Of a stretch of 64,000 nucleotides of DNA, positions 9,694 through 18,377 are shown in pieces; position 1 is the first letter of the stretch; each line of letters starts with the position of its first letter. Made by a program: the position numbers and the translations under genes. Location: positions 248,001-312,000 of the forward strand of contig NZ_LXEP01000003.1 of assembly GCF_001654835.1 (NCBI RefSeq). Direction: 5' to 3'. Below the pieces are notes generated by a model that worked only from the letters and a program-made list of their open reading frames with translations, was not told the origin of the DNA and did not search any database. This DNA is from Buttiauxella gaviniae ATCC 51604. GTDB taxonomy: Bacteria; Pseudomonadota; Gammaproteobacteria; Enterobacterales; Enterobacteriaceae.

Positions 9694-9855
9694 GCCAGCA
9701 AGATTAAAGAATTATCCATAAATAAAACTTTGGCTGATGTAGATGTCAATATCTTCCCTGCCATTAGTTAAGGTGAGGAAGGTTATTCGTTAATAGTTGG
9801 TTGCTATGGTGATCTGTTTGCCAGAGTGGATAAGCAATTACACCACCCACTCTAG
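9694..9855 (+). pseudogene. Possible remnant of an Asp/Glu/hydantoin racemase
   Basis: One plus-strand frame reads LADVDVNIFPAIS, a TAA stop, then GEEGYSLIVGCYGDLFARVD and a final stop at 9853-9855. The EEGY...GCYGD pattern resembles the active-site Cys region of the aspartate/glutamate/hydantoin racemase family. An internal stop and missing ends make it a pseudogene if real. The fragment is short, so the family call is tentative. Confidence 0.3.
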
Positions 9856-9865
9856 CAATAAATAA

Positions 9866-11068
9866 TTATTTCTGCGCTTCTTTGACTCTCACAACATCAT
9901 CCTTACTGATAGGCGCTGTACCACTTCCCCAACTCCCTCTTACATAATTAACCACATTAGCCATTTCATCAGCTGACATTGAATCTTTATATGCTGGCAT
10001 TCTAAAGGAAATATTACCCTTGGTTTGCGGTGTTTGCGCACCTTGATAAATAACCGAGATCAATGACGCTGGATCTTTCGCCGTGACTATTGAGTTATTC
10101 ACTAAAGAAGGTACGGTAAAATCTTTACCTTTACCGTCATCACCATGGCAGGTCGAACAATACATTGAATAGAGTGTTTTCCCATCCGTCGGTGAATAAT
10201 TTATTGAACCATCCTTTGCAACAGGCGTTGAATTTTTATGGTTGAAATTCAGCAAATAAAAGGAAATAGCATCTAAATCACCATCGGTAAGATATTGCGT
10301 ACTTTGCGTAACGACTTCACTCATTGGCCCCGAAATTGCTCCATGCTGGCTTCTTCCCACCCGCAGAAGATCTTTTAATTCCTCCGATGGCATCGAGATA
10401 TTTCGTAGTGATGGCGCATACCAGCCATCAATCGTTGCACCACTAAGATAAATATCGCTGGCCCCATTATAGGCTTTTTCCTCCATTGAGACGCCTCTTG
10501 GGGTATGACAGGCACCGCAATGGCCTGGACCTTCAACCAAATATGCACCTCGGGCCAGTAATTCTTTATCCTGCTCCGTAGTTTTTGGCGCTGTATTATC
10601 AGGATGAGCATCCTCAACATATAACCAATTCCAGATATGCAGTGGCCACCTGGCGGAGAGCAGCCATGGAATATCATTCTCTTTATTTTTCACGTCAGCG
10701 GCGGGAACCTCTTTCATGAAATAGTCATAGAGATCGTGGATGTCTTTATCGGACATTCTGGCATACGACGGATAAGGCATTGCGGGATAGAGTGGATGAC
10801 CATCTTTCGCAATCCCCTGCCTTACTGCCTTCTCAAAATCTTCATACGAATACTGACCAATGCCGGTGGTTTTATCTGGCGTAATGTTAGTAGCGTAAAT
10901 ATTCCCAAGCGGCGTGGAAAATTGTTTCCCTCCCGCCATCGGTTGGCCACCTTCGGCGGTATGGCAAGCCACACAGTCCGAGACCTTTGCCATATATTCA
11001 CCCGTTGAGATAGCCGCTGCATGGCCGGTATATAAAATGCATCCGATAGCTAATAAAGTCTGTTTCAT
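9866..11068 (-). CDS. Tri-heme periplasmic cytochrome c (alcohol dehydrogenase cytochrome subunit type)
   Basis: A 400-residue exported protein with a signal peptide (residues 1-19) and three heme c sites: CVACH at 32-36, CGACH at 184-188 and CSTCH at 304-308. This arrangement of three cytochrome c modules is that of the cytochrome subunits that take electrons from periplasmic quinoprotein or flavoprotein dehydrogenases and pass them to ubiquinone or an oxidase. No transmembrane anchor is evident beyond the signal. It begins six bases after the spermidine dehydrogenase stop codon and is the last gene of a four-gene operon, so it is almost surely the electron acceptor of that enzyme. Its maturation would need a Ccm system, which is not in this window. 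Confidence 0.88.
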   Translation of the reverse strand: MKQTLLAIGCILYTGHAAAISTGEYMAKVSDCVACHTAEGGQPMAGGKQFSTPLGNIYATNITPDKTTGIGQYSYEDFEKAVRQGIAKDGHPLYPAMPYPSYARMSDKDIHDLYDYFMKEVPAADVKNKENDIPWLLSARWPLHIWNWLYVEDAHPDNTAPKTTEQDKELLARGAYLVEGPGHCGACHTPRGVSMEEKAYNGASDIYLSGATIDGWYAPSLRNISMPSEELKDLLRVGRSQHGAISGPMSEVVTQSTQYLTDGDLDAISFYLLNFNHKNSTPVAKDGSINYSPTDGKTLYSMYCSTCHGDDGKGKDFTVPSLVNNSIVTAKDPASLISVIYQGAQTPQTKGNISFRMPAYKDSMSADEMANVVNYVRGSWGSGTAPISKDDVVRVKEAQK

Positions 11069-11074
11069 GTCAGC

Positions 11075-12967
11075 TCATCCCATCGCCTTGAGTTCATTGA
11101 CCGCGCGCCACGCCTGGTCAATCGCAGTATGCGCATAGGCGTCCCAATCTGAATCGGAGTTAGCAATCGCGATTCGCCCGATAGGCTTACGCGCCCGCTT
11201 AATAATTTCCGGCATCTTATCCATATCATCGAACAACGCGCTGGCGTAATAAGCGTAGCCATGAGCCCAGCGGTTCACGGTTATAGCGGTGATATCCCGT
11301 TCATGATCAAACCCGGTTTGCCCCAACATTTCCTGAAGCTGTTCGCGGATCATCTTTTCATGAGCATCAAAAGTGGTGCCAAGTAAATAAGCTCGCCCCT
11401 GGCGGAACTGTTCACGGGCACTCATTTTGCTGCCCGGGTATGTGGGCACATAAACCATGTGCAGGCACATAGGTTCATCCGGATTTTGCGGGTGGTGATA
11501 ACTTCCCATGCTCACCGGATAGTCGAGCTTCACGCGGCTGTAAGGGGCCGCAGGAGAATAGAATTCGTGGATACCGAGTTTGGTAAAAGCATGCCAGTTC
11601 TTGACCACCACATTGGTGTATACCAGCGGCGCTTTGACGTTCAGGCGCAAGTCAGCCTTTTGCTCTTCCGGGGTTTCAGGCACCAGATACGGGATCATCA
11701 TGTTGTAGCCCGCCATGATGGCCTTACGCCCTTTGACGCGATGCGCTTTGCCGTCATTAACGTAGGTCACGACCACGCCATCATCGGTATTAGCCGCATT
11801 AATCACAATGCTGCTCAGGCGAATGCGGGTGCTGTTCTCTTTGTTGTCGAGTTTTTGATAATTCAGCCTGGAGGTGATGGAGTCTTCCATCGTGTTGCCA
11901 GGTAGCGCTTCGGGCACCAGGTGCCTGACTATCAAACGAGCCAGGCCCGCATTACCATCCGGTAAATGATAAACATAAGGCTCTTCCAAATCGGCAAGGG
12001 ATTCTTCATCAAGAGGAGGCAGGCCCATCTTGTCCATTCCCGGCAATGCGCAAGTGCGCGCATCACCACAACTCACGCCTTCAATGCCGATAGCAAAGAA
12101 GTCATTGGTGCGCTGTTGGAAATACATGATGGCCATTTTGCTCAGACCCACTTTCTCCACCAGGAAATCGCGGTAGCTATGGGTGTCCATCCATTCGGTT
12201 TTCTCGTCTACCGACATCCCTTTCAGGTAATCCTGCGGATTGACGTACAAATCCAGAATGGCTTTGCGGTCGTTCTCACTTAACGGGAAATCATTGATAA
12301 ATGCCTCAAGGCTGCGGCCATTGAGTCTGTCTGGCGGGATATCATCGGCGACTGCGCGCCCAGGATCGCCGCCGACAATTTTGGTTTCACCGAAGTTCTT
12401 TTTGTCGAAGAAAACCCCACGACTCAGATTTAAGTCGGGGTAAAAATTGACCTCAAAGCTCTGCTTCATGCGCGCTATGCTAACGCCAACCTTGGACATC
12501 AGGCCATTTACCACCGGGCTAAAGTTACGCGTTGGCGACTGAAAAGCTTCGCTACCGCCGTAACCAATGATTTTTTTGCCACCGGCGTTAAATTCATTGC
12601 GCTTCGCGTGGCCGCCAAAATCATCATGATTATCAAGCACCAGCACTTTGCTCTCTTTACCCATCAGGTCGTGCCAGAAACTGGCTGCCGCAAGGCCGCT
12701 TAACCCGCCGCCGACAATAACCAGATCGTACTCTTCTTCAATCGGAAGATGGTCTGTGCTGAATTTTTCATGGTCACGGCCAATTGCGTGCGCCATCTCG
12801 AATGAACCGGGATGGTTACCGCGCAATCCGGTAAGTTGGGGCGGATAGTAATCCTCCCCGATAACCGCGCGAGCATTACCGGCAGCTTTGGCAAGGTCAA
12901 GAGGTGTTAACCCTGCAGCAATAGTGATGGCAACTCCGTTGAGAAAATCACGTCTGGTTATGGACAT
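11075..12967 (-). CDS. spdH: Tat-exported FAD-dependent dehydrogenase, probable spermidine dehydrogenase (SpdH)
   Basis: A 630-residue flavoprotein. The N-terminus ITRRDFLNG followed by a hydrophobic stretch is a twin-arginine signal, so it folds with cofactor and is exported. The FAD-binding Rossmann motif VIVGGGLSGLAAAS is at about residues 83-96. Length, the Tat signal and the TGLRGNHPGSFEMAH region fit what I recall of the SpdH family, known from Serratia, Citrobacter and Pseudomonas, which cleaves spermidine to 1,3-diaminopropane and 4-aminobutyraldehyde. The neighbours fit: an aminobutyraldehyde dehydrogenase, a cytochrome c, GABA transaminase and succinate semialdehyde dehydrogenase. 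The substrate is inferred; another polyamine or amine could be preferred. Confidence 0.65.
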   Translation of the reverse strand: MSITRRDFLNGVAITIAAGLTPLDLAKAAGNARAVIGEDYYPPQLTGLRGNHPGSFEMAHAIGRDHEKFSTDHLPIEEEYDLVIVGGGLSGLAAASFWHDLMGKESKVLVLDNHDDFGGHAKRNEFNAGGKKIIGYGGSEAFQSPTRNFSPVVNGLMSKVGVSIARMKQSFEVNFYPDLNLSRGVFFDKKNFGETKIVGGDPGRAVADDIPPDRLNGRSLEAFINDFPLSENDRKAILDLYVNPQDYLKGMSVDEKTEWMDTHSYRDFLVEKVGLSKMAIMYFQQRTNDFFAIGIEGVSCGDARTCALPGMDKMGLPPLDEESLADLEEPYVYHLPDGNAGLARLIVRHLVPEALPGNTMEDSITSRLNYQKLDNKENSTRIRLSSIVINAANTDDGVVVTYVNDGKAHRVKGRKAIMAGYNMMIPYLVPETPEEQKADLRLNVKAPLVYTNVVVKNWHAFTKLGIHEFYSPAAPYSRVKLDYPVSMGSYHHPQNPDEPMCLHMVYVPTYPGSKMSAREQFRQGRAYLLGTTFDAHEKMIREQLQEMLGQTGFDHERDITAITVNRWAHGYAYYASALFDDMDKMPEIIKRARKPIGRIAIANSDSDWDAYAHTAIDQAWRAVNELKAMG

Positions 12968-12979
12968 AAAAGACCTTAC

Positions 12980-13456
12980 TTATTTAGCCTGTGGTTTTAA
13001 TTCTTCATCCAGTTTCCTGGAGTCGTAGTAATCGCCTTGCCATGTAATCTTGCCGTTATTGACGGTGATATAGCTGACGCCTTCAAATTTAATCGGGTTA
13101 TTGGTAGCCGGGCTGCCAGCCCACTCACCACTATTTTTACCGCTAAACTCCCAGCGGAAGGCGATGGTGTCGTGGTCATAGACCGGCTTGCTGGTCATTT
13201 TCCATGTCAGGTCCGGCACGGCTTTAATAAAAGCACCTATAACGTCTTTTTCCGCGTTTGCCTTCCCGTTAACCGGCGTGCCATTTGCTGCATCGTAATA
13301 AACCACGTCTGAGGCTAAATATTGTGCAGCTTTTGCCGAATCATGGGCGTTCCAGGCGGACATATAATCTTTAACCACCGTCAACGGGGAAACATCCGCC
13401 AGCGCCAGATTTGAGAATAGAGCGAAGGAGAGTACGGCAACTTTTATTGCTTTCAT
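12980..13456 (-). CDS. Exported SnoaL/NTF2-like protein
   Basis: A 158-residue protein with a cleavable signal peptide (about residues 1-20, ending ALA) and a single NTF2-like cone fold: VVKDYMSAWNAHDSAKAAQYL, then DVVYYD, FRWEFSG and a C-terminal strand ITWQGDYYD. SnoaL-like folds act as small isomerases, hydrolases or binding modules. It sits between the aldehyde dehydrogenase and spermidine dehydrogenase genes with gaps of 15 and 12 bases, so it belongs to the same operon and the same compartment as the dehydrogenase. A role handling the reactive aldehyde or its cyclic form, 1-pyrroline, is a guess. Confidence 0.8.
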   Translation of the reverse strand: MKAIKVAVLSFALFSNLALADVSPLTVVKDYMSAWNAHDSAKAAQYLASDVVYYDAANGTPVNGKANAEKDVIGAFIKAVPDLTWKMTSKPVYDHDTIAFRWEFSGKNSGEWAGSPATNNPIKFEGVSYITVNNGKITWQGDYYDSRKLDEELKPQAK

Positions 13457-13471
13457 TTCATCACCTTAATA

Positions 13472-14902
13472 TTAAGAGTCAGAGGTATCGCACATAATGT
13501 GTTTCACACGGGTGTACTCATCCAGCGAGTAGGATGACAAGTCCTTCCCGTAACCGGATTTCTTGAAGCCGCCATGGGGCATTTCAGCGCACAGCGGAAT
13601 ATGGTTGTTAATCCACACCGTGCCAAAATCGAGACGCATGCTGAAGCGTTGGGCGCGGCCGTGATTACTGGTCCAGACACTGGATGCCAGGCCATATTCC
13701 ACGTCGTTGGCCTTATCCAGCGCCTCTTCTTCTGAGGAGAATCTCTGTACGGTCATCACCGGGCCAAAGACTTCGTGCTGGATAGCCTCGTCGCGTTGTT
13801 CAAGGCCGGAAATAATCGTCGGTTCAAAATAAAAACCAGGGCCAGCACCAGGCTTACCGCCAGTTTCGATTTTGGCGTGCGCCGGCAGTCGACTAATAAA
13901 GCCTTTGACCTGCTCTAACTGATTGCGGCTGTTCAGTGCGCCGTACAGCGCATCCTTATCTTCCGGCACGCCGAATTTGATTTCGCGGGTTTTGCTTACC
14001 AGCTTTTCGAGGAATGATTCATAAATCGAATCTTCAATCAGAATGCGCGTCGCCGATGTGCAATCCTGGCCTGCGTTGAAGAAGCCCGCGGTGGTGATGA
14101 TATCGACCGCTTTATTAATATCGGCATCGGCAAAAACGATAACCGGTGCTTTGCCGCCAAGTTCGAGGTGAGCCTTGGTAAGGTTTGCTGCAGCAGATGC
14201 CGCTACCTGTAAACCTGCGCGAACCGAGCCGGTAATTGAAACCAACGACGCTTCTGTGCTCGATACCACGAGAGAGCCGGTTTCTGCTTTGCCAAGCAAC
14301 ACGTTAAACGCGCCCTGTGGGAAAATTGGTGCGGCAAGTTCTGCCAGAATTAACGTACTAATAGGCGTGGTATCGCTAGGTTTAAGCACTACGGTGTTCC
14401 CCGCGGCCAATGCCGGGGCAATTTTCCACACCGCCATCATAAACGGGTAGTTCCACGGCGTGACCTGGCCGACAATCCCTAACGGCTCGCGGCGAATAGT
14501 TGAAGTTAAACCGGGGGTATATTCGTATGAGGCTTTGCCTTCAAGACATCGCGCCGCACCAGCAAAGAAACGCAGTGCATCGCAGGATGCTGCGATCTCT
14601 TCCTTTTCGATAAAGTGGCGTAACTGCCCTGTTTCCTGACTTTGCGCTTGCGCGAGTCGGTCCACATTGTGTTCAATCGCGTCGGCCAGTTTTAACAGTG
14701 CCAGCTGTCTTTGGGACGGGGTGGAATGTTTCCAGACGGCAAACGCGCTTTTCGCTGCGCTATAGGCCTGATCTACCTCGCTACGGCCTGCACTTGGCGA
14801 CAGTGCGTAGGTCTCTCCGTTGACCGGGCTGACCAGCTCAAAGAGGTTATCCTCAGAACCTGCTACATATTGCCCATTGATAAAATGCTTCAGGATGTTC
14901 AT
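13472..14902 (-). CDS. Aldehyde dehydrogenase, probable 4-aminobutyraldehyde dehydrogenase (PatD-like)
   Basis: A 476-residue NAD(P)-dependent aldehyde dehydrogenase without a signal peptide. The general base is Glu247 in LELGGKAP and the nucleophile is Cys281 in FNAGQDCTSATR. VTPWNYPFMMA and EMPHGGFKKSGYGKDLSSY closely resemble E. coli PatD (YdcW), which oxidises 4-aminobutyraldehyde to GABA. The ATG at 14902 follows GGAG. It is the first gene of the operon leading to spermidine dehydrogenase and cytochrome c, and its promoter region holds an AT-rich palindromic motif also seen before the APC permease gene. The enzyme is cytosolic while the dehydrogenase is exported, so aldehyde or 1-pyrroline must enter the cell. 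Confidence 0.82.
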   Translation of the reverse strand: MNILKHFINGQYVAGSEDNLFELVSPVNGETYALSPSAGRSEVDQAYSAAKSAFAVWKHSTPSQRQLALLKLADAIEHNVDRLAQAQSQETGQLRHFIEKEEIAASCDALRFFAGAARCLEGKASYEYTPGLTSTIRREPLGIVGQVTPWNYPFMMAVWKIAPALAAGNTVVLKPSDTTPISTLILAELAAPIFPQGAFNVLLGKAETGSLVVSSTEASLVSITGSVRAGLQVAASAAANLTKAHLELGGKAPVIVFADADINKAVDIITTAGFFNAGQDCTSATRILIEDSIYESFLEKLVSKTREIKFGVPEDKDALYGALNSRNQLEQVKGFISRLPAHAKIETGGKPGAGPGFYFEPTIISGLEQRDEAIQHEVFGPVMTVQRFSSEEEALDKANDVEYGLASSVWTSNHGRAQRFSMRLDFGTVWINNHIPLCAEMPHGGFKKSGYGKDLSSYSLDEYTRVKHIMCDTSDS

Positions 14903-14920
14903 TACGCTCTCCGCTCGTTA

Positions 14921-14956
14921 AAACATAAACTATATTATGTAATATGTTTTATATGG
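14921..14956. promoter_or_regulatory. AT-rich operator-like motif before the oxidation operon
   Basis: The reverse strand of this stretch reads TATAAAACATATTACATAAT, which shares TATAAAACATAwTA with the motif at 18203-18225 before the permease gene. Such palindromic AT-rich sites fit a FadR-type GntR regulator, encoded divergently from 15182. The rest of the 14903-15181 gap shows no gene. Confidence 0.45.
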
Positions 14957-15181
14957 CGCGAGTTCAATAACATTTTACTAACAATATGATATACATCCCA
15001 TTTCGAAGTGATATTTTAATGTGCAATTGCGCAGCGTTCATAAAGCGCGATGGAAAGGTTCAAAACGAGCGACACATGTTGCATGTGGACCAGCATCAAC
15101 ACTTAAGCATTCCTTCATTAACAAGGGGTTGTATGCTATGTTCAGTGAACTATTTAAAGGATTATCTCACCAGGGAAAATT

Positions 15182-15907
15182 ATGATTACTCATGCGGTGA
15201 TATTCGCGCCAATAGGCCAGGCCAGCCGTTCCGATCAGATAGTTCAGCGTCTTTCAAATGCCATTATTACCGGGTTGCTTGAGGCAAATGAGCAATTACC
15301 GAATGAAGCCGACCTTGCAAAAATGATGGGGGTTTCGCACATCACCATCCGCGAAGCGTTAAATACGCTGCGTGCCAACAACTTAATTCACACTGTTCGT
15401 GGGCGTAATGGCGGCAGTTTTGTTTGCGAGCAAGTCTGGGAATTCAGTAATACTCTTAATCCATTTAAGACCCTAAGTACCGATTACTTGTCGGATTTAG
15501 GTGAAATGCATTGCGCTATTATTAGCCACAGTACACGTCTGGCATCGCGTCGTATGACGAACGCAGATATCACTCGCCTACGTGAATTTGTTGAAGTACT
15601 CAATTCTGCGACATCACCTGAAGCACGCACTCAGGCTGATATGCGTTGTTTGTTAGCTATAGCCGCCTGTTCTCAGTCAGCGCGTCTCGCTAACCAAGAG
15701 CTCATTTTGCAGTCCGAATGGTCGTCACTGGTGGCTATTTTATTCCGTTCAGAAAACATCCACCGTGAGATTGTTGAGCTATACACCACGTTAATTAACA
15801 CGCTGTCTTCACACAATGAATCCGAGTCAGTTAACATCGCCAAAAAGCTAATCGATACGTTTACTTTCTATCTGATAGAAAATAAATTGAAATATAGTGC
15901 AACCTGA
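15182..15907 (+). CDS. FadR-subfamily GntR transcriptional regulator
   Basis: A 241-residue regulator. The winged helix-turn-helix occupies residues about 15-80, with the GntR signature LPNEADLAKMMGVSHITIREALNTL (two short pieces: LPNEADLAKM and SHITIREALN). The rest is an all-helical FCD-type effector domain. It is divergent from the spermidine oxidation operon and followed 24 bases later by a Cache-domain gene. It probably controls the operon and the APC permease in response to a polyamine, GABA or a related metabolite; both promoters share an AT-rich palindromic motif. The effector is not known. Confidence 0.82.
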   Translation: MITHAVIFAPIGQASRSDQIVQRLSNAIITGLLEANEQLPNEADLAKMMGVSHITIREALNTLRANNLIHTVRGRNGGSFVCEQVWEFSNTLNPFKTLSTDYLSDLGEMHCAIISHSTRLASRRMTNADITRLREFVEVLNSATSPEARTQADMRCLLAIAACSQSARLANQELILQSEWSSLVAILFRSENIHREIVELYTTLINTLSSHNESESVNIAKKLIDTFTFYLIENKLKYSAT

Positions 15908-15931
15908 CAAACTATAAAAATAGGCATAAAT

Positions 15932-16627
15932 ATGCTATTAACAACATCACTCCATGCCCTAACCCAAAAAATTGATAGCATCATTAACTCCACCATTGAA
16001 TCCACCGGTTTGCTTGCCCGCAATATTGAAACTTCGCTGGCAGAAATTGAGGATGTTAATCTGGAGCATTTGCTTGAGCCTTCCGTCAGAAAAACCATTC
16101 AGGATCACATCAAAGCGACCTTAAACAGTAATGTTTACTGCTCCGGCGCTGGCTTCGCCAGCCATATCGAAGGCTCAGGAAGTAATAAAGAGTTTTGGCT
16201 GCTCGAGTGGTGGTATAAGAAAGCTGATGGTGTAAAACAGGTGAATCTTGATTTAGACCAGGCCACGCAACAGCGTCTGGATTTCAGAACCTTTGAGTGG
16301 TTTAAGCAAGCCCCAGCTGTCGGTAACGCATTTATTCATGGCCCCTACGTCGACTATATTTGTAATACTTCTTACACCATCACCAGTGCTGTACCAGTTT
16401 ATTTTAATCAGCAATTCTTAGGAGTGGCTGCAATAGATTTGCTGGTCAGTCGTGTTGAGGATGAGTTATTACCTTACGCCGCTGATAATAAAGTCATTCT
16501 GACCAACAAAGACAGCAGGATTGTTTTTTCAACACATCCTCGTTTCCGGGTGGGCGATTTGCTGGATATCAGTGTGGCGAAGATTGTCTTTGAGAATGAT
16601 TACTTTAATTTGTATCAGGCTAAATAA
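15932..16627 (+). CDS. Stand-alone PDC/Cache sensor domain protein
   Basis: A 231-residue protein made almost only of a double-Cache (PDC) ligand-binding domain. The segments FEWFKQAPAVGNAFIHGPYV, then SAVPVYFNQQFLGVAAIDLL and ILTNKDSRIVFST are the usual Cache pattern seen in the extracellular part of chemoreceptors and sensor kinases. Here there is no signal peptide, no membrane helix and no output domain, so it should be a soluble cytosolic protein. It forms a two-gene unit with the GntR regulator. It may bind an amine or amino acid and modulate that regulator; this is inference. A terminator hairpin follows. Confidence 0.75.
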   Translation: MLLTTSLHALTQKIDSIINSTIESTGLLARNIETSLAEIEDVNLEHLLEPSVRKTIQDHIKATLNSNVYCSGAGFASHIEGSGSNKEFWLLEWWYKKADGVKQVNLDLDQATQQRLDFRTFEWFKQAPAVGNAFIHGPYVDYICNTSYTITSAVPVYFNQQFLGVAAIDLLVSRVEDELLPYAADNKVILTNKDSRIVFSTHPRFRVGDLLDISVAKIVFENDYFNLYQAK

Positions 16628-16628
16628 A

Positions 16629-16667
16629 TTTAGGGAGGATTAGCATGTAGCGTTAATCCTCCCTAAA
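16629..16667. terminator. Bidirectional terminator hairpin
   Basis: TTTAGGGAGGATTA and TAATCCTCCCTAAA form a perfect 14-base stem between the convergent Cache-domain and permease genes. An A-rich left flank and a short A-run on the right fit termination from either side. Confidence 0.75.
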
Positions 16668-16678
16668 ATACGCATGTG

Positions 16679-18157
16679 TTAGTTCTGTTCAGCGCTTAGC
16701 TTTCGCGCATACTCAATCGCATCATTTTCTGGTGCGTTCGAACGGCCAAACGGCTTAGTGATGAACATGTAAAGCAGTCCTGAGATGATGACAATCGCAA
16801 GCCCCACCAATACCGTCCAGCGGTCAATAAAGCTTTCACCTGCGGCCGGTTGTGCCAGTAACCAAATACCGCACAGGCCATAGGCTAATGCCAGAACGTT
16901 TACGATTAACCCCCATGAACCCACAGTCCACTCACCTGCTGGTTTCCAGCCTTTCAGGCGTTGACGCAGTGCCGCCAGTACAACCATCTGGAATGAAATA
17001 TAGATTCCAATAACAGCGAAGGCCGTGATACGCGCCAGGCTATCCGGCTGGAAGTAGACCCAGACACAGATAATCACTGGTAATAAACAACTCACCATCA
17101 TGGCGTTATCCGGCACGCTATGTTTAGAGATTTTGGACATCCACTCGCTACCCGGCAGCATCTTATCGCGGGAGAAGGAGAATATCAGACGGCTTAATGC
17201 AGCCTGAAGGGACAGAATACAAGAGAGCATGGCAATAATAGCGACAACAATAAAGATGGTTGCACCTGTCTCACCCAGCGCCTGGTTCAGAATCATTGGA
17301 ATTGGGTCAGCAATTTTACCGTTCACAATATTAATCAAGTCCGGGGATGAGAGCAGATAACCCAGAATCGAAATCACCGCGGAAATTGCGCCAAAGACAA
17401 TACTCAGAATCATGGCGATTGGAATCTTCTTACCTGGGTTTTTAACCTCTTCAGCCACGTTACCGCAAGCTTCAAAGCCAAAGAACATAAACAAACCCAT
17501 CAGCGATGCAGACATAAATGCAGTGGTGTAATTACCATCGGATGCCAGAACACCCATTGAGTCAAATACCACAGAGAATGGCTGTGAACGGTGGAAGATT
17601 AACAGATAGATACCTAACGCAATGACGCTGACTATTTCACACCAGAAGCCAATTTTGGCGACGCGGGCTAAATTCTTCGTCCCGGACATATTCACGCCCA
17701 TCATTATCAGCAGCAGCACGACAGATGTGAGCATCATGTTGCCTGCACTGGTTGCGTAGTGAAATAACGACGCAACAAAGGTGGAGGTGTATTCAGCGAT
17801 AGAGGTAATGGTGACGACTAAAGCCCACAGGTAAATCCAGGCTGCAATCCATGCATATTTTTTCCCCCATAACCTTCTTGCCCATGGGTATAACCCGCCG
17901 GTAATTGGATATTGGGATGCAACTTCACCGAATACCAGTGCCACCAGCAGCTGGCCACAGGCAACGATAAGAATCCACCAGATCGCCGGTGGCCCGGCAA
18001 GCGTTACCGCCAGCGCAAACAGCGAGTAAACCGCTGTCAGTGGTGAGAGGTAGGTAAATCCCAGCGCGAAGTTAGACATCAGCCCTATCGAGCGGTTGAA
18101 TTGCTCGCCTTTAACTGGCTGATGTTGCAGATTTTCTTTGTCTGTCGTCTGTTCCAT
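16679..18157 (-). CDS. APC superfamily permease, probable GABA or polyamine uptake
   Basis: A 492-residue inner-membrane transporter with about 12 helices. The N-terminal FNRSIGLMSNFALGFTYLSP is typical of the amino acid/choline (ACT) branch of the APC family, which includes GABA and putrescine permeases. FFGFEACGNVAEEVKNPGKK is the conserved APC loop. It is transcribed alone towards the Cache-domain gene, and its promoter carries the same AT-rich motif as the spermidine oxidation operon. The most useful substrates would be 4-aminobutyraldehyde/1-pyrroline, GABA or a polyamine. The exact substrate cannot be read from the sequence. Confidence 0.82.
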   Translation of the reverse strand: MEQTTDKENLQHQPVKGEQFNRSIGLMSNFALGFTYLSPLTAVYSLFALAVTLAGPPAIWWILIVACGQLLVALVFGEVASQYPITGGLYPWARRLWGKKYAWIAAWIYLWALVVTITSIAEYTSTFVASLFHYATSAGNMMLTSVVLLLIMMGVNMSGTKNLARVAKIGFWCEIVSVIALGIYLLIFHRSQPFSVVFDSMGVLASDGNYTTAFMSASLMGLFMFFGFEACGNVAEEVKNPGKKIPIAMILSIVFGAISAVISILGYLLSSPDLINIVNGKIADPIPMILNQALGETGATIFIVVAIIAMLSCILSLQAALSRLIFSFSRDKMLPGSEWMSKISKHSVPDNAMMVSCLLPVIICVWVYFQPDSLARITAFAVIGIYISFQMVVLAALRQRLKGWKPAGEWTVGSWGLIVNVLALAYGLCGIWLLAQPAAGESFIDRWTVLVGLAIVIISGLLYMFITKPFGRSNAPENDAIEYARKLSAEQN

Positions 18158-18202
18158 ATCTTTTCTCTTTATGTGGCATAAGGGCAGGCAGTGTTCATAT
18201 TT

Positions 18203-18225
18203 TATAAAACATAATATGTTATATG
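18203..18225. promoter_or_regulatory. AT-rich palindromic operator-like motif before the permease
   Basis: TATAAAACATAATATGTTAT contains AACATA-A-TATGTT (18208-18220), a near-perfect palindrome 50 to 60 bases before the permease start. It shares TATAAAACATAwTA with the site at 14921-14956, so both are likely bound by the island's GntR regulator. Confidence 0.5.
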
Positions 18226-18329
18226 TATATGGCTAATGTCACATAATTGTTAAGATCGTGAGCATGACTGCAACATTCGCAGGTGAGCAGTTTTTTGGGG
18301 CAATCTGGGGTGAACAGATCAGAGGAAAA

Positions 18330-18362
18330 GTCGGCTGTCTCTTGCGCTAATCCGATCTATGG
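18330..18362. repeat. REP-like element, degenerate
   Basis: GTCGGCTGTCTCTTGCGCTA followed by ATCCGATCTAT resembles the REP palindromes at 34928 and 36536, with decayed arms. Confidence 0.45.
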
Positions 18363-18377
18363 TGCGCAGAAGTAACC

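Noticed and set aside
11459..11905. Plus-strand open frame inside the spermidine dehydrogenase gene
   Set aside because: Antisense to a conserved coding region, no domain or promoter seen.
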